DNA from: an uncultured Mediterraneibacter sp.
Lineage (GTDB): Bacteria; Bacillota; Clostridia; Lachnospirales; Lachnospiraceae
Direction: 5' to 3'
Length of the DNA stretch: 43,194 bases
NCBI GenBank assembly: GCA_944377745.1
Contig: CALWFV010000028.1
Location: 1 to 43,194, forward strand
Part shown: positions 23,636 to 31,412 of the stretch, piece after piece
Position numbering within the stretch: position 1 is the first letter of the stretch
How the letters are laid out: every line of letters begins with the position of its first letter
Position numbers and translations under genes: made by a program
Notes under the pieces: model-generated
What the model was told of the DNA's origin: nothing
Database searches by the model: none
The model's input: the letters and a program-made list of their open reading frames with translations, nothing else

Positions 23636-24781
23636 TTAATAATCGAGCGCCTCTGTGTAGATCTCGCGTACTTCGTCCTCAGTAAATACTTTCGGATGAT
23701 TCTGGATGCTGGCGAGAGATACCTTGAAGGTGTTGCCGGTCATCCAGTCCACGTCTTCGGCTTTTACGCCTTCCGCGGAAAGGTTTGTCCTCAGATCGAT
23801 CTTTTCAAGGAACCGGGTCAGCGTATTCACGAAATCCGTTTCATCTGTCCCGCCGAGAAGCTGTGAGATCCTGGCGAATTTTTCCGGCGCCGAGGAGATT
23901 GAGCGGCGGTAGACGACCGGCGCCAGTGCGGCGAGACCTCTTCCGTGGGTGATGTTGAGCAGGCCGCTTGCCGGATGCTCCAGTCCGTGAGGAGCTGTCA
24001 CGCCTACCTGGTTGATGGACATGCCTCCCAGTGTGCTGGCAAATGTGATCCCGCACCAGGCGTCAGCCTCGTCAAGGCCGTTGTATACTGGGATAAGATT
24101 TTCACCGATCAGCCTGATCCCTTCCAGGGCGAAGATCTCTGTGACGGGGGAGCAGGTTCTGCTCAGATATGCTTCCATACAGTGGCAGAGGGCGTCAAAC
24201 CCTACGGACGCCAGCACTTTTTTCGGCATGGTCTTCATCAGTTCCGGATCGATGATGGACGCCTTTGCGATCACGGAATTATCCCGGAGGGATTTTTTGT
24301 CTTTCGTCTCATCGTCTGTGAGGACGGCAAAACAGTTTCCCTCGCTTCCGGTCCCGCATGTGGTGGGAACAAGGATAAGGGGAAGAGCGCCTGTTCCGGT
24401 TTTCTTTCCGTATATATAATCGAAGATCGGTCCTTCATTGCAGGCGGCAAAGGCGATGGCTTTGCTGCAGTCCATGATGCTGCCTCCGCCCAGCCCGACG
24501 ATGACCTGAATGCCTGCTTCCTTTGCAATACCGGCGCCCCGCATGACAGTGGAGGCCAGGGGATTGGGCTTCGCTTCGTCGAATACAGTCACCTCAGCCC
24601 CTGCTTTTTCAAGCAGGGACTTTGCGCGGCCAAGGAGACCGGAACGCTTGGTGCTGTGCCGTCCTGTGACGATCATGACCTTTTTTCCGTAGCGGGCAGC
24701 CTCCTCTCCGAGAACTTCTGTTTTTCCGGGACCGAAGATCAGGTTGACCGGAAGATAGTATTGAAATGAATGTGTCTGCAT
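23636..24781 (-). CDS. Iron-containing alcohol dehydrogenase
   Basis: 381 residues, group III (iron-dependent) alcohol dehydrogenase. Seen: NLIFGPGKTEVLGEEAARYG and VMIVTGRHSTKRSG in the nucleotide domain, the family signature IVGLGGGSIMDCSKAIAFAA, LPLILVPTTCGTGSEGN, and the metal-site region GFDALCHCMEAYLS, HGLEHPAS and ITHGRGLA with the Asp and His ligands. Such enzymes interconvert aldehydes and alcohols with NAD(P)H, and here probably reduce the aldehyde made by the adjacent aminotransferase. The start could be either of two adjacent ATG codons (24784 or 24781); GGAGG lies seven bases before the second. It is the last gene of the operon, 27 bases after the aminotransferase stop. Substrate unknown. 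Confidence 0.9.
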   Translation of the reverse strand: MQTHSFQYYLPVNLIFGPGKTEVLGEEAARYGKKVMIVTGRHSTKRSGLLGRAKSLLEKAGAEVTVFDEAKPNPLASTVMRGAGIAKEAGIQVIVGLGGGSIMDCSKAIAFAACNEGPIFDYIYGKKTGTGALPLILVPTTCGTGSEGNCFAVLTDDETKDKKSLRDNSVIAKASIIDPELMKTMPKKVLASVGFDALCHCMEAYLSRTCSPVTEIFALEGIRLIGENLIPVYNGLDEADAWCGITFASTLGGMSINQVGVTAPHGLEHPASGLLNITHGRGLAALAPVVYRRSISSAPEKFARISQLLGGTDETDFVNTLTRFLEKIDLRTNLSAEGVKAEDVDWMTGNTFKVSLASIQNHPKVFTEDEVREIYTEALDY

Positions 24782-24808
24782 CATTTTTCCTCCATTCTGT
24801 TTCCGGAT

Positions 24809-26026
24809 CTATGCTGTGAGTTCTTCTACGGCTTCCCGGATGATTTCAGCAGCTTTGTCGCAGTGCTCCTCTGTCAGGATCAGCGGCGGCACCATACGGA
24901 TCACACTGCTTCCGATGGCAGTGATGAGCAGCTTCTTCTCGAAGCATTTGTGTTTAACATCCACGGCGTTGACGGTTCCGTCAAATTCTACGCCGACCAG
25001 AAGACCCTGTCCTCTGACTTCTTTGATATGAGGAAGCGTTTTCAGCTTATCCATGAAATAGGCGCCCATCTTCTTTGCATTTCCGGCAAGATCACGGTCC
25101 AGAAGTTCTCCGATCTCTGCGAGAGATGCGGCGCAGGATACCGGGTTGCCTCCGAATGTGGTTCCGTGAGAGCCGGGAGTGAAGGCTTTTGCAACTTCTG
25201 CTGTCGCACAGATCGCGCCGATGGGTATTCCGCCTCCCATGGCCTTTGCCATGGATACGATATCCGGCTTGATTCCGTAGTTCATGTAGGACATGACGGC
25301 GCCGGTCCTGCACCATCCTGTCTGAACCTCATCGAGAAGGAGGAGCATTCCTTTTTCATCGCACAGTTTACGCAGCCCGGACAGGAATTCCTGAGTTGCC
25401 GGATGGACACCGCCTTCGCCCTGTACCGGCTCCACCATGATCGCGATGGTATCGTCTGTCACGGCATTTTTAAATGCTTCCAGGTCGTTGAACTCTGCAT
25501 AGGTAAATCCGGGAACCATGGGCTTGAAGCCGATCTGGCATCCGTTGTCCGGCTGGCCTGTCGCGCTCATGGAACCATAGGAACGGCCGTGGAAGGACTC
25601 TTTTGCAGTGACGATATTGTAGTGGGTCGGACCATATTTTTCCACGCCGTATTTTCTGGCCATTTTGATCATCGCCTCGTTTGCCTCAGTACCGGAGTTC
25701 TGGAAAAAGATCTTATCCATTCCGATGGCGTTGCATATTTTCTCAGCAAGCAGCGCCTGGGGGATCGTATACGGATAGTTGAAGGTGTGCATGATGTCGT
25801 CCACCTGATCCTTTACTGCGGCCACAACTTTCTTGTTGCAGTTTCCGGCGCTGTTTACCGCGATACCTGCGTAGAAATCCAGGTAGGCTTCCCCGTTCTC
25901 GTCGTAGATGTACATATCTTCCGCGCGTTCCGCGAGCATGGGGAAACGCTCATATGTATCGATCATATATTTCTCTACAAGTCCTTTGATGTCTTCCTTT
26001 GTATATCCTGTCTCAGTCAGTTTCAT
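24809..26026 (-). CDS. Class III PLP-dependent aminotransferase
   Basis: 405 residues. The PLP lysine is Lys261 (IVSMAKAMGGG) and the pyridine-binding Asp is Asp232 (LLLLDEVQTGW). FFQNSGTEANEAMIKMAR, AKESFHGRSYGSMSATGQ and VEPVQGEGGVHPA are typical of ArgD, GabT and related enzymes, which transaminate terminal amino groups (acetylornithine, 4-aminobutyrate, beta-alanine, taurine and others). The substrate cannot be fixed from sequence, but its place between an amino-acid importer and an alcohol dehydrogenase, without arginine genes, favours catabolism of an omega-amino compound. A longer frame from 26041 has its first codons inside the ribosome site (GGAGGAG); ATG 26026 lies six bases after it. 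Confidence 0.92.
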   Translation of the reverse strand: MKLTETGYTKEDIKGLVEKYMIDTYERFPMLAERAEDMYIYDENGEAYLDFYAGIAVNSAGNCNKKVVAAVKDQVDDIMHTFNYPYTIPQALLAEKICNAIGMDKIFFQNSGTEANEAMIKMARKYGVEKYGPTHYNIVTAKESFHGRSYGSMSATGQPDNGCQIGFKPMVPGFTYAEFNDLEAFKNAVTDDTIAIMVEPVQGEGGVHPATQEFLSGLRKLCDEKGMLLLLDEVQTGWCRTGAVMSYMNYGIKPDIVSMAKAMGGGIPIGAICATAEVAKAFTPGSHGTTFGGNPVSCAASLAEIGELLDRDLAGNAKKMGAYFMDKLKTLPHIKEVRGQGLLVGVEFDGTVNAVDVKHKCFEKKLLITAIGSSVIRMVPPLILTEEHCDKAAEIIREAVEELTA

Positions 26027-26047
26027 GTTCTTCTCCTCCATTCGTTT

Positions 26048-26677
26048 CTACAGCAGTCCTTTGATCTGCAGATAATCTTTTATTACTTTTACGCAGTTGT
26101 CGATCCCGACCCGTTCGCTGTTGAGCGTCATGTCGTAGTTTACCGGGTTGGTCCAGTAGTTTCCATGCGTATAGTATGCGTAGTAGTCCGCACGGTATTT
26201 GTCCGTGTGAGCGATCGTCGCGTTGGCGACCTCCTCGGTAACGCCCATGTTGGCGATGGTCCGCTCCACGCAGAATGCCCGGGGAGCCTCCACGTAGACG
26301 CTGACCACGTTGGGGCGCCCTCTCAAGACCCAGTCGGCACATTTTCCGACGATCACACAGGATTCGGTATCAGCCAGATTTTCAATGATCTGTTTCTCGT
26401 ACTCAAACAGCGTGTCGTCTGAGACAAACTTTTCATTTCTGGCAATGTAATGCTTTGCACGGGGCAGCCCTTTCAGAAAACTGGAGAACCCTCCGTGGGT
26501 CCGGATCTTTTCGTTTACTTCCTCAAACAGCTGTTCATCCAGCCCGCTCAGCTGGCTGGCAAGGGTGAGGATCCGGTTTTCATAACAGTGGATCCCCAAC
26601 TCCTTTGCCAGTTTCGACGCGATCTCTTTCCCGCCGGTGCCGAACCCTCTTGCGAATGTCACGACATAATTTTTCAT
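26048..26677 (-). CDS. Cytidylate kinase-like P-loop protein
   Basis: 209 residues of the cytidylate-kinase-like family found in many Firmicutes, distinct from housekeeping Cmk. The P-loop region is FARGFGTGGKEIASKLAKEL (about residues 8-27), a relaxed Walker A. Further segments are CVIVGKCADWVLRGRPNVVS, YVEAPRAFCVERTI, and a C-terminal DMTLNSERVGIDNCVKVIKD that matches the end of Cmk proteins. It is a probable nucleotide-binding kinase or regulator of unknown substrate. GAGGAGG is seven bases before ATG 26677. It lies between the ABC transporter ATPase and the aminotransferase in the same operon, an unusual companion that suggests a role linked to the transported compound. Confidence 0.85.
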   Translation of the reverse strand: MKNYVVTFARGFGTGGKEIASKLAKELGIHCYENRILTLASQLSGLDEQLFEEVNEKIRTHGGFSSFLKGLPRAKHYIARNEKFVSDDTLFEYEKQIIENLADTESCVIVGKCADWVLRGRPNVVSVYVEAPRAFCVERTIANMGVTEEVANATIAHTDKYRADYYAYYTHGNYWTNPVNYDMTLNSERVGIDNCVKVIKDYLQIKGLL

Positions 26678-26706
26678 CTGTCATCCTCCTCACGTGCAGA
26701 CAATGG

Positions 26707-27447
26707 TCATCCGGCCAGGTATCTGCTCAGAAATTCTCTTGTCCTCGGATTCTTCGGAGCGGTGAACAGGACGTCCGGGGACGCGTCCTCCGCTACATAG
26801 CCTTTATCCATGAAGATCGTTCTCGTTGACACGTCTCTGGCGAAAGCCATCTCATGTGTCACGATGATCATGGTAAGACCGGTCTCAGCCAGCTCCTTCA
26901 TGACTTCCAGTACCTCCCCGACCATTTCAGGGTCCAGGGCGCTGGTGGGCTCGTCGAAGAGAAGAACCTCGGGGTTCATGCAGAGCGCACGTGCGATGGC
27001 GACTCTCTGCTTCTGACCTCCTGAGAGCTGCGCCGGTCTGGCGTTGATGTAGGGCGCCATCCCTACTTTTTTCAGATGGGTGATGGCACGGTCAAAGGCA
27101 TCTTTTTTTGAGAGATGAAGAACCTTCCGTGTGCAGCACATGCAGTTTTCCAGTACGGTCATATTGTTGAACAGGTTGAAGGACTGGAAGACCATGCCCA
27201 CTTTTGCGCGGTACTTGTTGATCTCTCTCTGGACGTCTCTGATCTCTTTTCCGTGATAGAGGATCCGTCCGCTTGTCTGATGCTCCAGCCGGTTGATGCA
27301 CCGGAGCAGGGTGGATTTCCCTGAACCGGATGAACCGACGATGCAGATCACTTCTCCTTTATCTACGGATATATCTATTTTCCTGAGCACCTCGTGGTCT
27401 CCAAAGGATTTGCTCAGGTTTTCAATGCTGATGATATTCTCTGCCAT
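26707..27447 (-). CDS. Polar amino-acid ABC transporter ATP-binding protein (GlnQ type)
   Basis: 246 residues. Walker [10 protein letters not shown] (about 38-46), Q-loop in [10 protein letters not shown], signature [15 protein letters not shown], Walker [11 protein letters not shown], and H-loop IVTHEMAF. This is the GlnQ/HisP-type ATPase of polar amino-acid importers. The frame opens at ATG 27480, but the N-terminal extension lacks a ribosome site; ATG 27447 ([11 protein letters not shown]) is the family start, with AAAGGAG about eleven bases before. It powers the permease encoded 42 bases upstream. The complex imports an amino acid or a similar amine. Confidence 0.94.
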   Translation of the reverse strand: MAENIISIENLSKSFGDHEVLRKIDISVDKGEVICIVGSSGSGKSTLLRCINRLEHQTSGRILYHGKEIRDVQREINKYRAKVGMVFQSFNLFNNMTVLENCMCCTRKVLHLSKKDAFDRAITHLKKVGMAPYINARPAQLSGGQKQRVAIARALCMNPEVLLFDEPTSALDPEMVGEVLEVMKELAETGLTMIIVTHEMAFARDVSTRTIFMDKGYVAEDASPDVLFTAPKNPRTREFLSRYLAG

Positions 27448-27489
27448 AGTTGCCGTTTCTCCTTTCTGATCACAGTACATACCTGATCT

Positions 27490-28251
27490 CTACTGAGCCT
27501 CCATGTACTCCACTGCAAGAACATAGTCCTTCTTTCCTTCCATCTTCTTCTCGATCAGGCTGAAAAGCCTGCTGAATACAAAGCAGAGCACAAAGTAGAT
27601 CACTGCGATGACGAGATATGCTTCGTAGTATTTATAGTAATTGGCTCCTGCTGTCTTGGCAGCCATGAAAAGTTCCTGTACTGCGATAACGTTCAGCACG
27701 GAGGTCATTTTCAGGTTTGTGAGGAACGTGTTTGCCATTTCAGGGAGTATGTTTCGGAATGCCTGCGGAAGCACGATAAAAAGCATTGTCTTCAGAGGAG
27801 ACATTCCCATTGCCAGAGCGCCTTCCCTCTGGCCTGTATCGATGGAATTGATTCCGGCCCGGACCGTCTCAGCCATGTAGGCTCCTGTGTTGAGGACCGT
27901 TACCAGGATGCCGGCGGCGACGGAAGAAAGTTCCACGCCCGACTGGCGGAGTCCGTAGTAGACGATCATTGCCTGCACGATCATGGGAGTTCCCCTGAAG
28001 ATCTCCACATAGATCCGGCATATTGCCTTGATAAGTTTAAAGACAGCGCTCTTTATGATATTATCTTCTTTTCTGATCCTGATATCCTGGATCAGCCCGA
28101 CCACATATCCGAGTATAAACCCGAGAATGGTCCCGCTGATGGCTATGTACAGTGTCAGGATCGTTCCCTGGATGAACATGTTCGAGTATTTTTCGGCGAG
28201 AAAGATCACCCATTCCAATGAATTTGTCGGCTCAGTAATGTTAAACAGCAT
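27490..28251 (-). CDS. Polar amino-acid ABC transporter permease
   Basis: 253 residues with about five membrane helices. The His/Glu/Gln/Arg permease features are clear: IQGTILTLYIAISGTILGFI at the start, YVEIFRGTPMIVQAMIVYYG, and the EAA loop region EGALAMGMSPLKTMLFIVLP QAFRNILPE. The single permease would form a homodimer with two ATPase copies. GGGAGG is eight bases before ATG 28251, and the gene lies 39 bases after the binding-protein stop. Specificity is set mainly by the binding protein. Confidence 0.93.
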   Translation of the reverse strand: MLFNITEPTNSLEWVIFLAEKYSNMFIQGTILTLYIAISGTILGFILGYVVGLIQDIRIRKEDNIIKSAVFKLIKAICRIYVEIFRGTPMIVQAMIVYYGLRQSGVELSSVAAGILVTVLNTGAYMAETVRAGINSIDTGQREGALAMGMSPLKTMLFIVLPQAFRNILPEMANTFLTNLKMTSVLNVIAVQELFMAAKTAGANYYKYYEAYLVIAVIYFVLCFVFSRLFSLIEKKMEGKKDYVLAVEYMEAQ

Positions 28252-28290
28252 GCAGAATACCTCCCTTTTTTATCCTGTCTTTATCCCATA

Positions 28291-29181
28291 TTATTCTGAC
28301 GCCGGCTGCAGTTTGATCACCTGATCCATCAGTTCGTCCATGGCGGCTTTGTCGTTCCATCCGATGGCATCCATGGCATCCTGGATTTTGTCTCTCAGGG
28401 CTGTGTCGTCTTTTCTCGTGGCGATACATACATTTACCATCTCATCGTCTCCTGTAAAGGTATCGGAGGGATCCAGAGTGATCACCTTCAGATCATCGTT
28501 TGTCAGTGCTGCTGACTCTGCTGTCGGAAGATCAACTACGCACACATCCGCGACGCCGTTGGAGATAGCCATAAAGCATTCGGAGGTTGTCTCGTAGTTT
28601 CCGGCCTGTACACCGCCTTCGATCTGATCCAGAAGCGGAACCCATCCGGTTCCCAGCTGTGTCGTGAGCTTACATCCGGTTCCGGCAAGATCGGAAAGTT
28701 TTGTCACATTCTCATAAGCCCCGCCCTTCTTTACAACGATGCAGTTATCTCTATAGTAATATGGCTCGGTAAAGGAGTAGGAGATCTCACGTTCAGCTGT
28801 CCTTCCCATACCGGCTATGATCGCGTCATAATCTCCTGCGTCCAGGGAAGTTCCGATGGAACTCCAGTCAACTTTGTGGACTTCCAGTTCCATGCCCATT
28901 TCGTCGGCAAGTTTCTGTGCTACAGCCACATCGTAACCGTAGGCGTAAAAATCGGATCCGTAGATCGGCACCGCCTTAGAGCCGTCTGCCAGATCTTCTG
29001 TCTCCTGTGTCCAGTTGAACGGAACATAGTTGCATTCCATTCCGACGCGGAGAACTTTATCGCTGTCTGCGGATGACGCAGAAGCTGTATCAGTGCTGTC
29101 TGATCCGCATCCCGCCGCCATCGCCATTGTCATTAAGGCCGTCATACATACTGCCGCTGCCCGTCTATATCTTTTTTTCAT
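28291..29181 (-). CDS. Amino-acid ABC transporter substrate-binding lipoprotein
   Basis: 296 residues. A lipoprotein signal peptide (MKKRYRRAAAVCMTALMTMA then MAAGC, lipobox AAG-Cys25) anchors the protein outside the membrane. The SBP_bac_3 domain follows: LRVGMECNYVPFNWTQ, GYDVAVAQKLADEMGMELEV, DYDAIIAGMGRTAEREISYS FTEPYY, and later GVADVCVVDLPTAES. This cluster binds polar amino acids; the exact ligand is not predictable. GAAGGAGG is eight bases before ATG 29181. It is the first gene of the six-gene operon and sits behind a structured leader of about 230 bases. Confidence 0.93.
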   Translation of the reverse strand: MKKRYRRAAAVCMTALMTMAMAAGCGSDSTDTASASSADSDKVLRVGMECNYVPFNWTQETEDLADGSKAVPIYGSDFYAYGYDVAVAQKLADEMGMELEVHKVDWSSIGTSLDAGDYDAIIAGMGRTAEREISYSFTEPYYYRDNCIVVKKGGAYENVTKLSDLAGTGCKLTTQLGTGWVPLLDQIEGGVQAGNYETTSECFMAISNGVADVCVVDLPTAESAALTNDDLKVITLDPSDTFTGDDEMVNVCIATRKDDTALRDKIQDAMDAIGWNDKAAMDELMDQVIKLQPASE

Positions 29182-29202
29182 AATAAATTCCTCCTTCTGA
29201 CA

Positions 29203-29412
29203 ATGGAAAAGGCGCTCATCCCGTCTGAGTGGAATGAACGCCTTTGTCCATCTATGTTTAAATATCTTGTTTTATGATCAAACTTAATCGAATCCTGCCT
29301 TCTGCACGTCTGCAGTCCGGCGGAAGAGCAGAGGATATAACAGAAACGGCGTCCATTCCTTTCGAAATGAACGCCGTTGTTCCATGCTGTCATATGCCTG
29401 TTCGATTAAGTT
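29203..29412 (-). promoter_or_regulatory. Structured leader RNA of the amino-acid operon (candidate riboswitch)
   Basis: On the minus strand the transcript begins with AACTTAATCGAA (29412-29401), which pairs perfectly with TTCGATTAAGTT (29292-29281) to close a domain. Inside are an 8-bp stem (29394-29387 with 29343-29336), a 12-bp hairpin H1 (29377-29346, ACGGCGTTCATT with AATGGACGCCGT), and a hairpin CTGCA-GACG-TGCAG (29315-29302) extended by 29334-29328 with 29298-29294. A second hairpin H2 (29250-29203) repeats GGCGTTCATT and ends about ten bases before the ribosome site. This layout looks like an aptamer plus expression platform. It does not match a class I recognise. The rest of 29182-29668 holds two promoters and an operator-like palindrome. 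Confidence 0.6.
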
Positions 29413-29418
29413 GACTCG

Positions 29419-29448
29419 ATTATATATAAAATCACGTGGGATTGTCAA
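29419..29448 (-). promoter_or_regulatory. Promoter of the amino-acid operon
   Basis: On the minus strand TTGACA (29448-29443), an 18-base spacer and TATAAT (29424-29419). The predicted transcript start, about 29412, falls at the first base of the leader's closing stem. Confidence 0.88.
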
Positions 29449-29568
29449 CGTGATTTCTGCATATCATTTTTTGAAAATTTTCGAAAAATTTATGCATTTT
29501 TGCAGAATATTGTTAATTTGGAAAAGTTTTCTGCATAAAATCAGAGTCGGAACCTTCGTGAACAACGG

Positions 29569-29588
29569 TTATCACAATCCTGTGATAA
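29569..29588 (+). promoter_or_regulatory. Inverted repeat upstream of the two-component genes
   Basis: TTATCACA-N4-TGTGATAA is a perfect 8-bp inverted repeat. Its core, TCACA-N4-TGTGA, recurs at 31331-31344 before the ABC transporter genes. It resembles the TNACA-N4-TGT type of site reported for BceR-like regulators, so it is probably bound by the response regulator encoded 80 bases downstream. A TATAAT box lies at 29625-29630. Confidence 0.6.
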
Positions 29589-29668
29589 TCTTCCTGCTAC
29601 CATTTATTTACGTGGTTCCCGTGTTATAATGTCAGATGAAAAACGCGCTGAAATGAAAGGAAGTAAAA

Positions 29669-30340
29669 ATGTTGAAGATACTGGTAGTGGAAGATGACTG
29701 GGAAATGAACCGGAGTATCTGTTATATCCTGGAAGAAAACGGATATGAGACTGTCCCCGCCCACTCCATCGTAGAGGCGCAGAAGGTGTATGAGGATGGG
29801 AAGGCGGATCTGGTCCTCCTGGATGTGAACCTTCCGGACGGGGAGGGCTTCGGATTCTGCGAGTGGCTCCGGGAGCGCTCCCGGGTGCCGGTGCTGTTCC
29901 TGACGGCAAGAGATCTGGAAGAGGATGCGCTGAGAGGATACGAGCTGGGAGCGGAGGACTACGTGACAAAGCCTTTTTCTATGAAGATTCTTCTGAAAAA
30001 GATCGACGTGATCCTGAAGCGCAGCAGAGAGGATCAGGGACAGATCTTTGACGACGGATTTTTACGGATAGACCTGATAAGGGCAAGAGCGGAGGCGGGA
30101 GGAAAGGACTGTCAGGTGACGCCTACTGAGTTCCGGCTCCTACGGGAGTTTTTGGCACACAGGGGACAGCTTCTCACATACGATGTGCTTCTGGAAAGGC
30201 TGTGGGACGAGGGAAACCAGTTTGTGGACCGGCATGCCCTGGCGGTGAACATCAACCGGCTCCGGGGAAAGATCGAGGATGAAGATCACAGATATATTTC
30301 GAATGTTTACGGGATGGGATATCAATGGTTTGGACAGTGA
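29669..30340 (+). CDS. OmpR/PhoB-type response regulator
   Basis: 223 residues. Receiver domain (1-118): acidic VVEDD, phosphorylation site Asp52 (LVLLDVNLPDGEG), FLTARD, and VTKPF. The C-terminal winged helix (about 125-222) has VTPTEFRLLREFLAHRGQLL, LLERLWDEGNQFVDRHALAV, NINRLRGKIEDED and YISNVYGMGYQW. It binds DNA as a dimer after phosphorylation by the kinase encoded next, whose ATG lies inside its last codons. AAAGGAAG precedes ATG 29669. The adjacent ABC transporter genes and the shared TCACA-N4-TGTGA boxes suggest control of that transporter. Confidence 0.95.
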   Translation: MLKILVVEDDWEMNRSICYILEENGYETVPAHSIVEAQKVYEDGKADLVLLDVNLPDGEGFGFCEWLRERSRVPVLFLTARDLEEDALRGYELGAEDYVTKPFSMKILLKKIDVILKRSREDQGQIFDDGFLRIDLIRARAEAGGKDCQVTPTEFRLLREFLAHRGQLLTYDVLLERLWDEGNQFVDRHALAVNINRLRGKIEDEDHRYISNVYGMGYQWFGQ

Positions 30341-31266
30341 GCATTGCCCTGTGTGCCGCGGCTGTTGCCGCGGCCATGTCATATAAGATGTGGAGACTGA
30401 AGAAAGATATATATGATTTTGCGGATTCTTTTGAGAGGAACCTGGACGCGGTCATTGAGGGGCGCAGACCGGATCCGGATGGGGAGACGGAGGATACGCT
30501 TTCAGGGAGAGTCAATGAAAAACTTCACAGAGCGGAACATATCCTGGAGCAGAAAAGCAGTGAGATCCGGGAAAGCCGGCAGCAGATGAAAGAACTGATC
30601 TCTGATATCTCCCATCAGACAAAGACTCCCATCTCCAATCAGAAGCTGTACCTGGAGATCCTGAAGAGCCGGAAATTTTCGGAGGAAGATCAGGAACTCC
30701 TGGACAGGCTGGAACACCAGACGGATAAGCTGGAGTTTCTGTTTCAGAGTATGGTAAAGATGTCCAGGCTGGAGACCGGAGTGATCCAGATCCAGAAGAA
30801 GGAACAGGATCTGATGAAGACCATCGGGAGCGCGGTATCCGGGATCGTCTCCGGGGCGGAAGCGAAAAATCTTCTTCTCTCCGTGGAAATGGAAGAGGGA
30901 GGAGGGGAAGGAAACGGACAGATCATTCTGTCCCATGACAGGAAATGGACGGAGGAGGCTGTTCACAATCTCCTGGACAATGCGGTGAAATATACCGGAC
31001 CGGGTGGAAGCATCGCGATCCGTGTGGTCCGGGGAGAAATTTTTACGGAGATCCATGTCAGCGACAGCGGAAAAGGGATCGCTCTGGAGCGACAGGCGCA
31101 GATTTTTACAAGATTTTACAGGGAGCCGGAGGTACATGACCAGGAAGGCGTGGGGATCGGACTGTATCTTACCCGGAAGATCGCGGAACTTCAGGGCGGC
31201 TATGTCCAGGTGCGCTCCGAGCCGGGAAAGGGATCGGATTTCTGTATTTATCTGCCGAACGGGTAA
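30325..31266 (+). CDS. Sensor histidine kinase with a minimal sensor region
   Basis: 313 residues. One N-terminal membrane helix (about 2-19) is followed directly by a coiled-coil-like stretch (about 60-90) and the HisKA domain with His97 (DISHQTKTPISN). ATP-binding boxes: LLDNAVKY (N), DSGKGIALE (G1), IFTRFYR (F), and GVGIGLYLTRKI (G2). No extracellular sensor domain exists, so the signal probably comes from the membrane or the adjacent transporter, as in Bce-type systems. The start overlaps the response-regulator gene by 16 bases, implying coupled translation. Confidence 0.93.
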   Translation: MVWTVSIALCAAAVAAAMSYKMWRLKKDIYDFADSFERNLDAVIEGRRPDPDGETEDTLSGRVNEKLHRAEHILEQKSSEIRESRQQMKELISDISHQTKTPISNQKLYLEILKSRKFSEEDQELLDRLEHQTDKLEFLFQSMVKMSRLETGVIQIQKKEQDLMKTIGSAVSGIVSGAEAKNLLLSVEMEEGGGEGNGQIILSHDRKWTEEAVHNLLDNAVKYTGPGGSIAIRVVRGEIFTEIHVSDSGKGIALERQAQIFTRFYREPEVHDQEGVGIGLYLTRKIAELQGGYVQVRSEPGKGSDFCIYLPNG

Positions 31267-31330
31267 GGACTTCGGGAAGAATATCATGGGGAGAACATCA
31301 TAGGAAGAGCATCTGAAAAGAAGGGGATCC

Positions 31331-31344
31331 TCACAGTTTTGTGA
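31331..31344 (+). promoter_or_regulatory. TCACA-N4-TGTGA box upstream of the ABC transporter genes
   Basis: TCACA-GTTT-TGTGA matches the core of the palindrome before the response-regulator gene. Partial copies follow (TTTGTGA near 31365, TCACAAA near 31393). It lies 69 bases before the ATPase start and probably binds the adjacent response regulator, inducing the transporter. Confidence 0.6.
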
Positions 31345-31412
31345 TTCTTCCGGATTGAGACAGGTTTGTGATTTTTACAGATTATGATGGAATCACAAAG
31401 GAGGAAGCAGAT

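Noticed and set aside
24809-26026. Naming the aminotransferase argD
   Set aside because: Class III motifs do not separate acetylornithine from other substrates and no arginine genes are adjacent.
24770-26422. 550-codon open frame on the plus strand
   Set aside because: It lies antisense to the well-supported aminotransferase and kinase-like genes; composition is Cys/His/Val-rich and without domains.
29208-29245. Hairpin H2 as a transcription terminator
   Set aside because: There is no T run after it on either strand and it lies just before a strong ribosome site.
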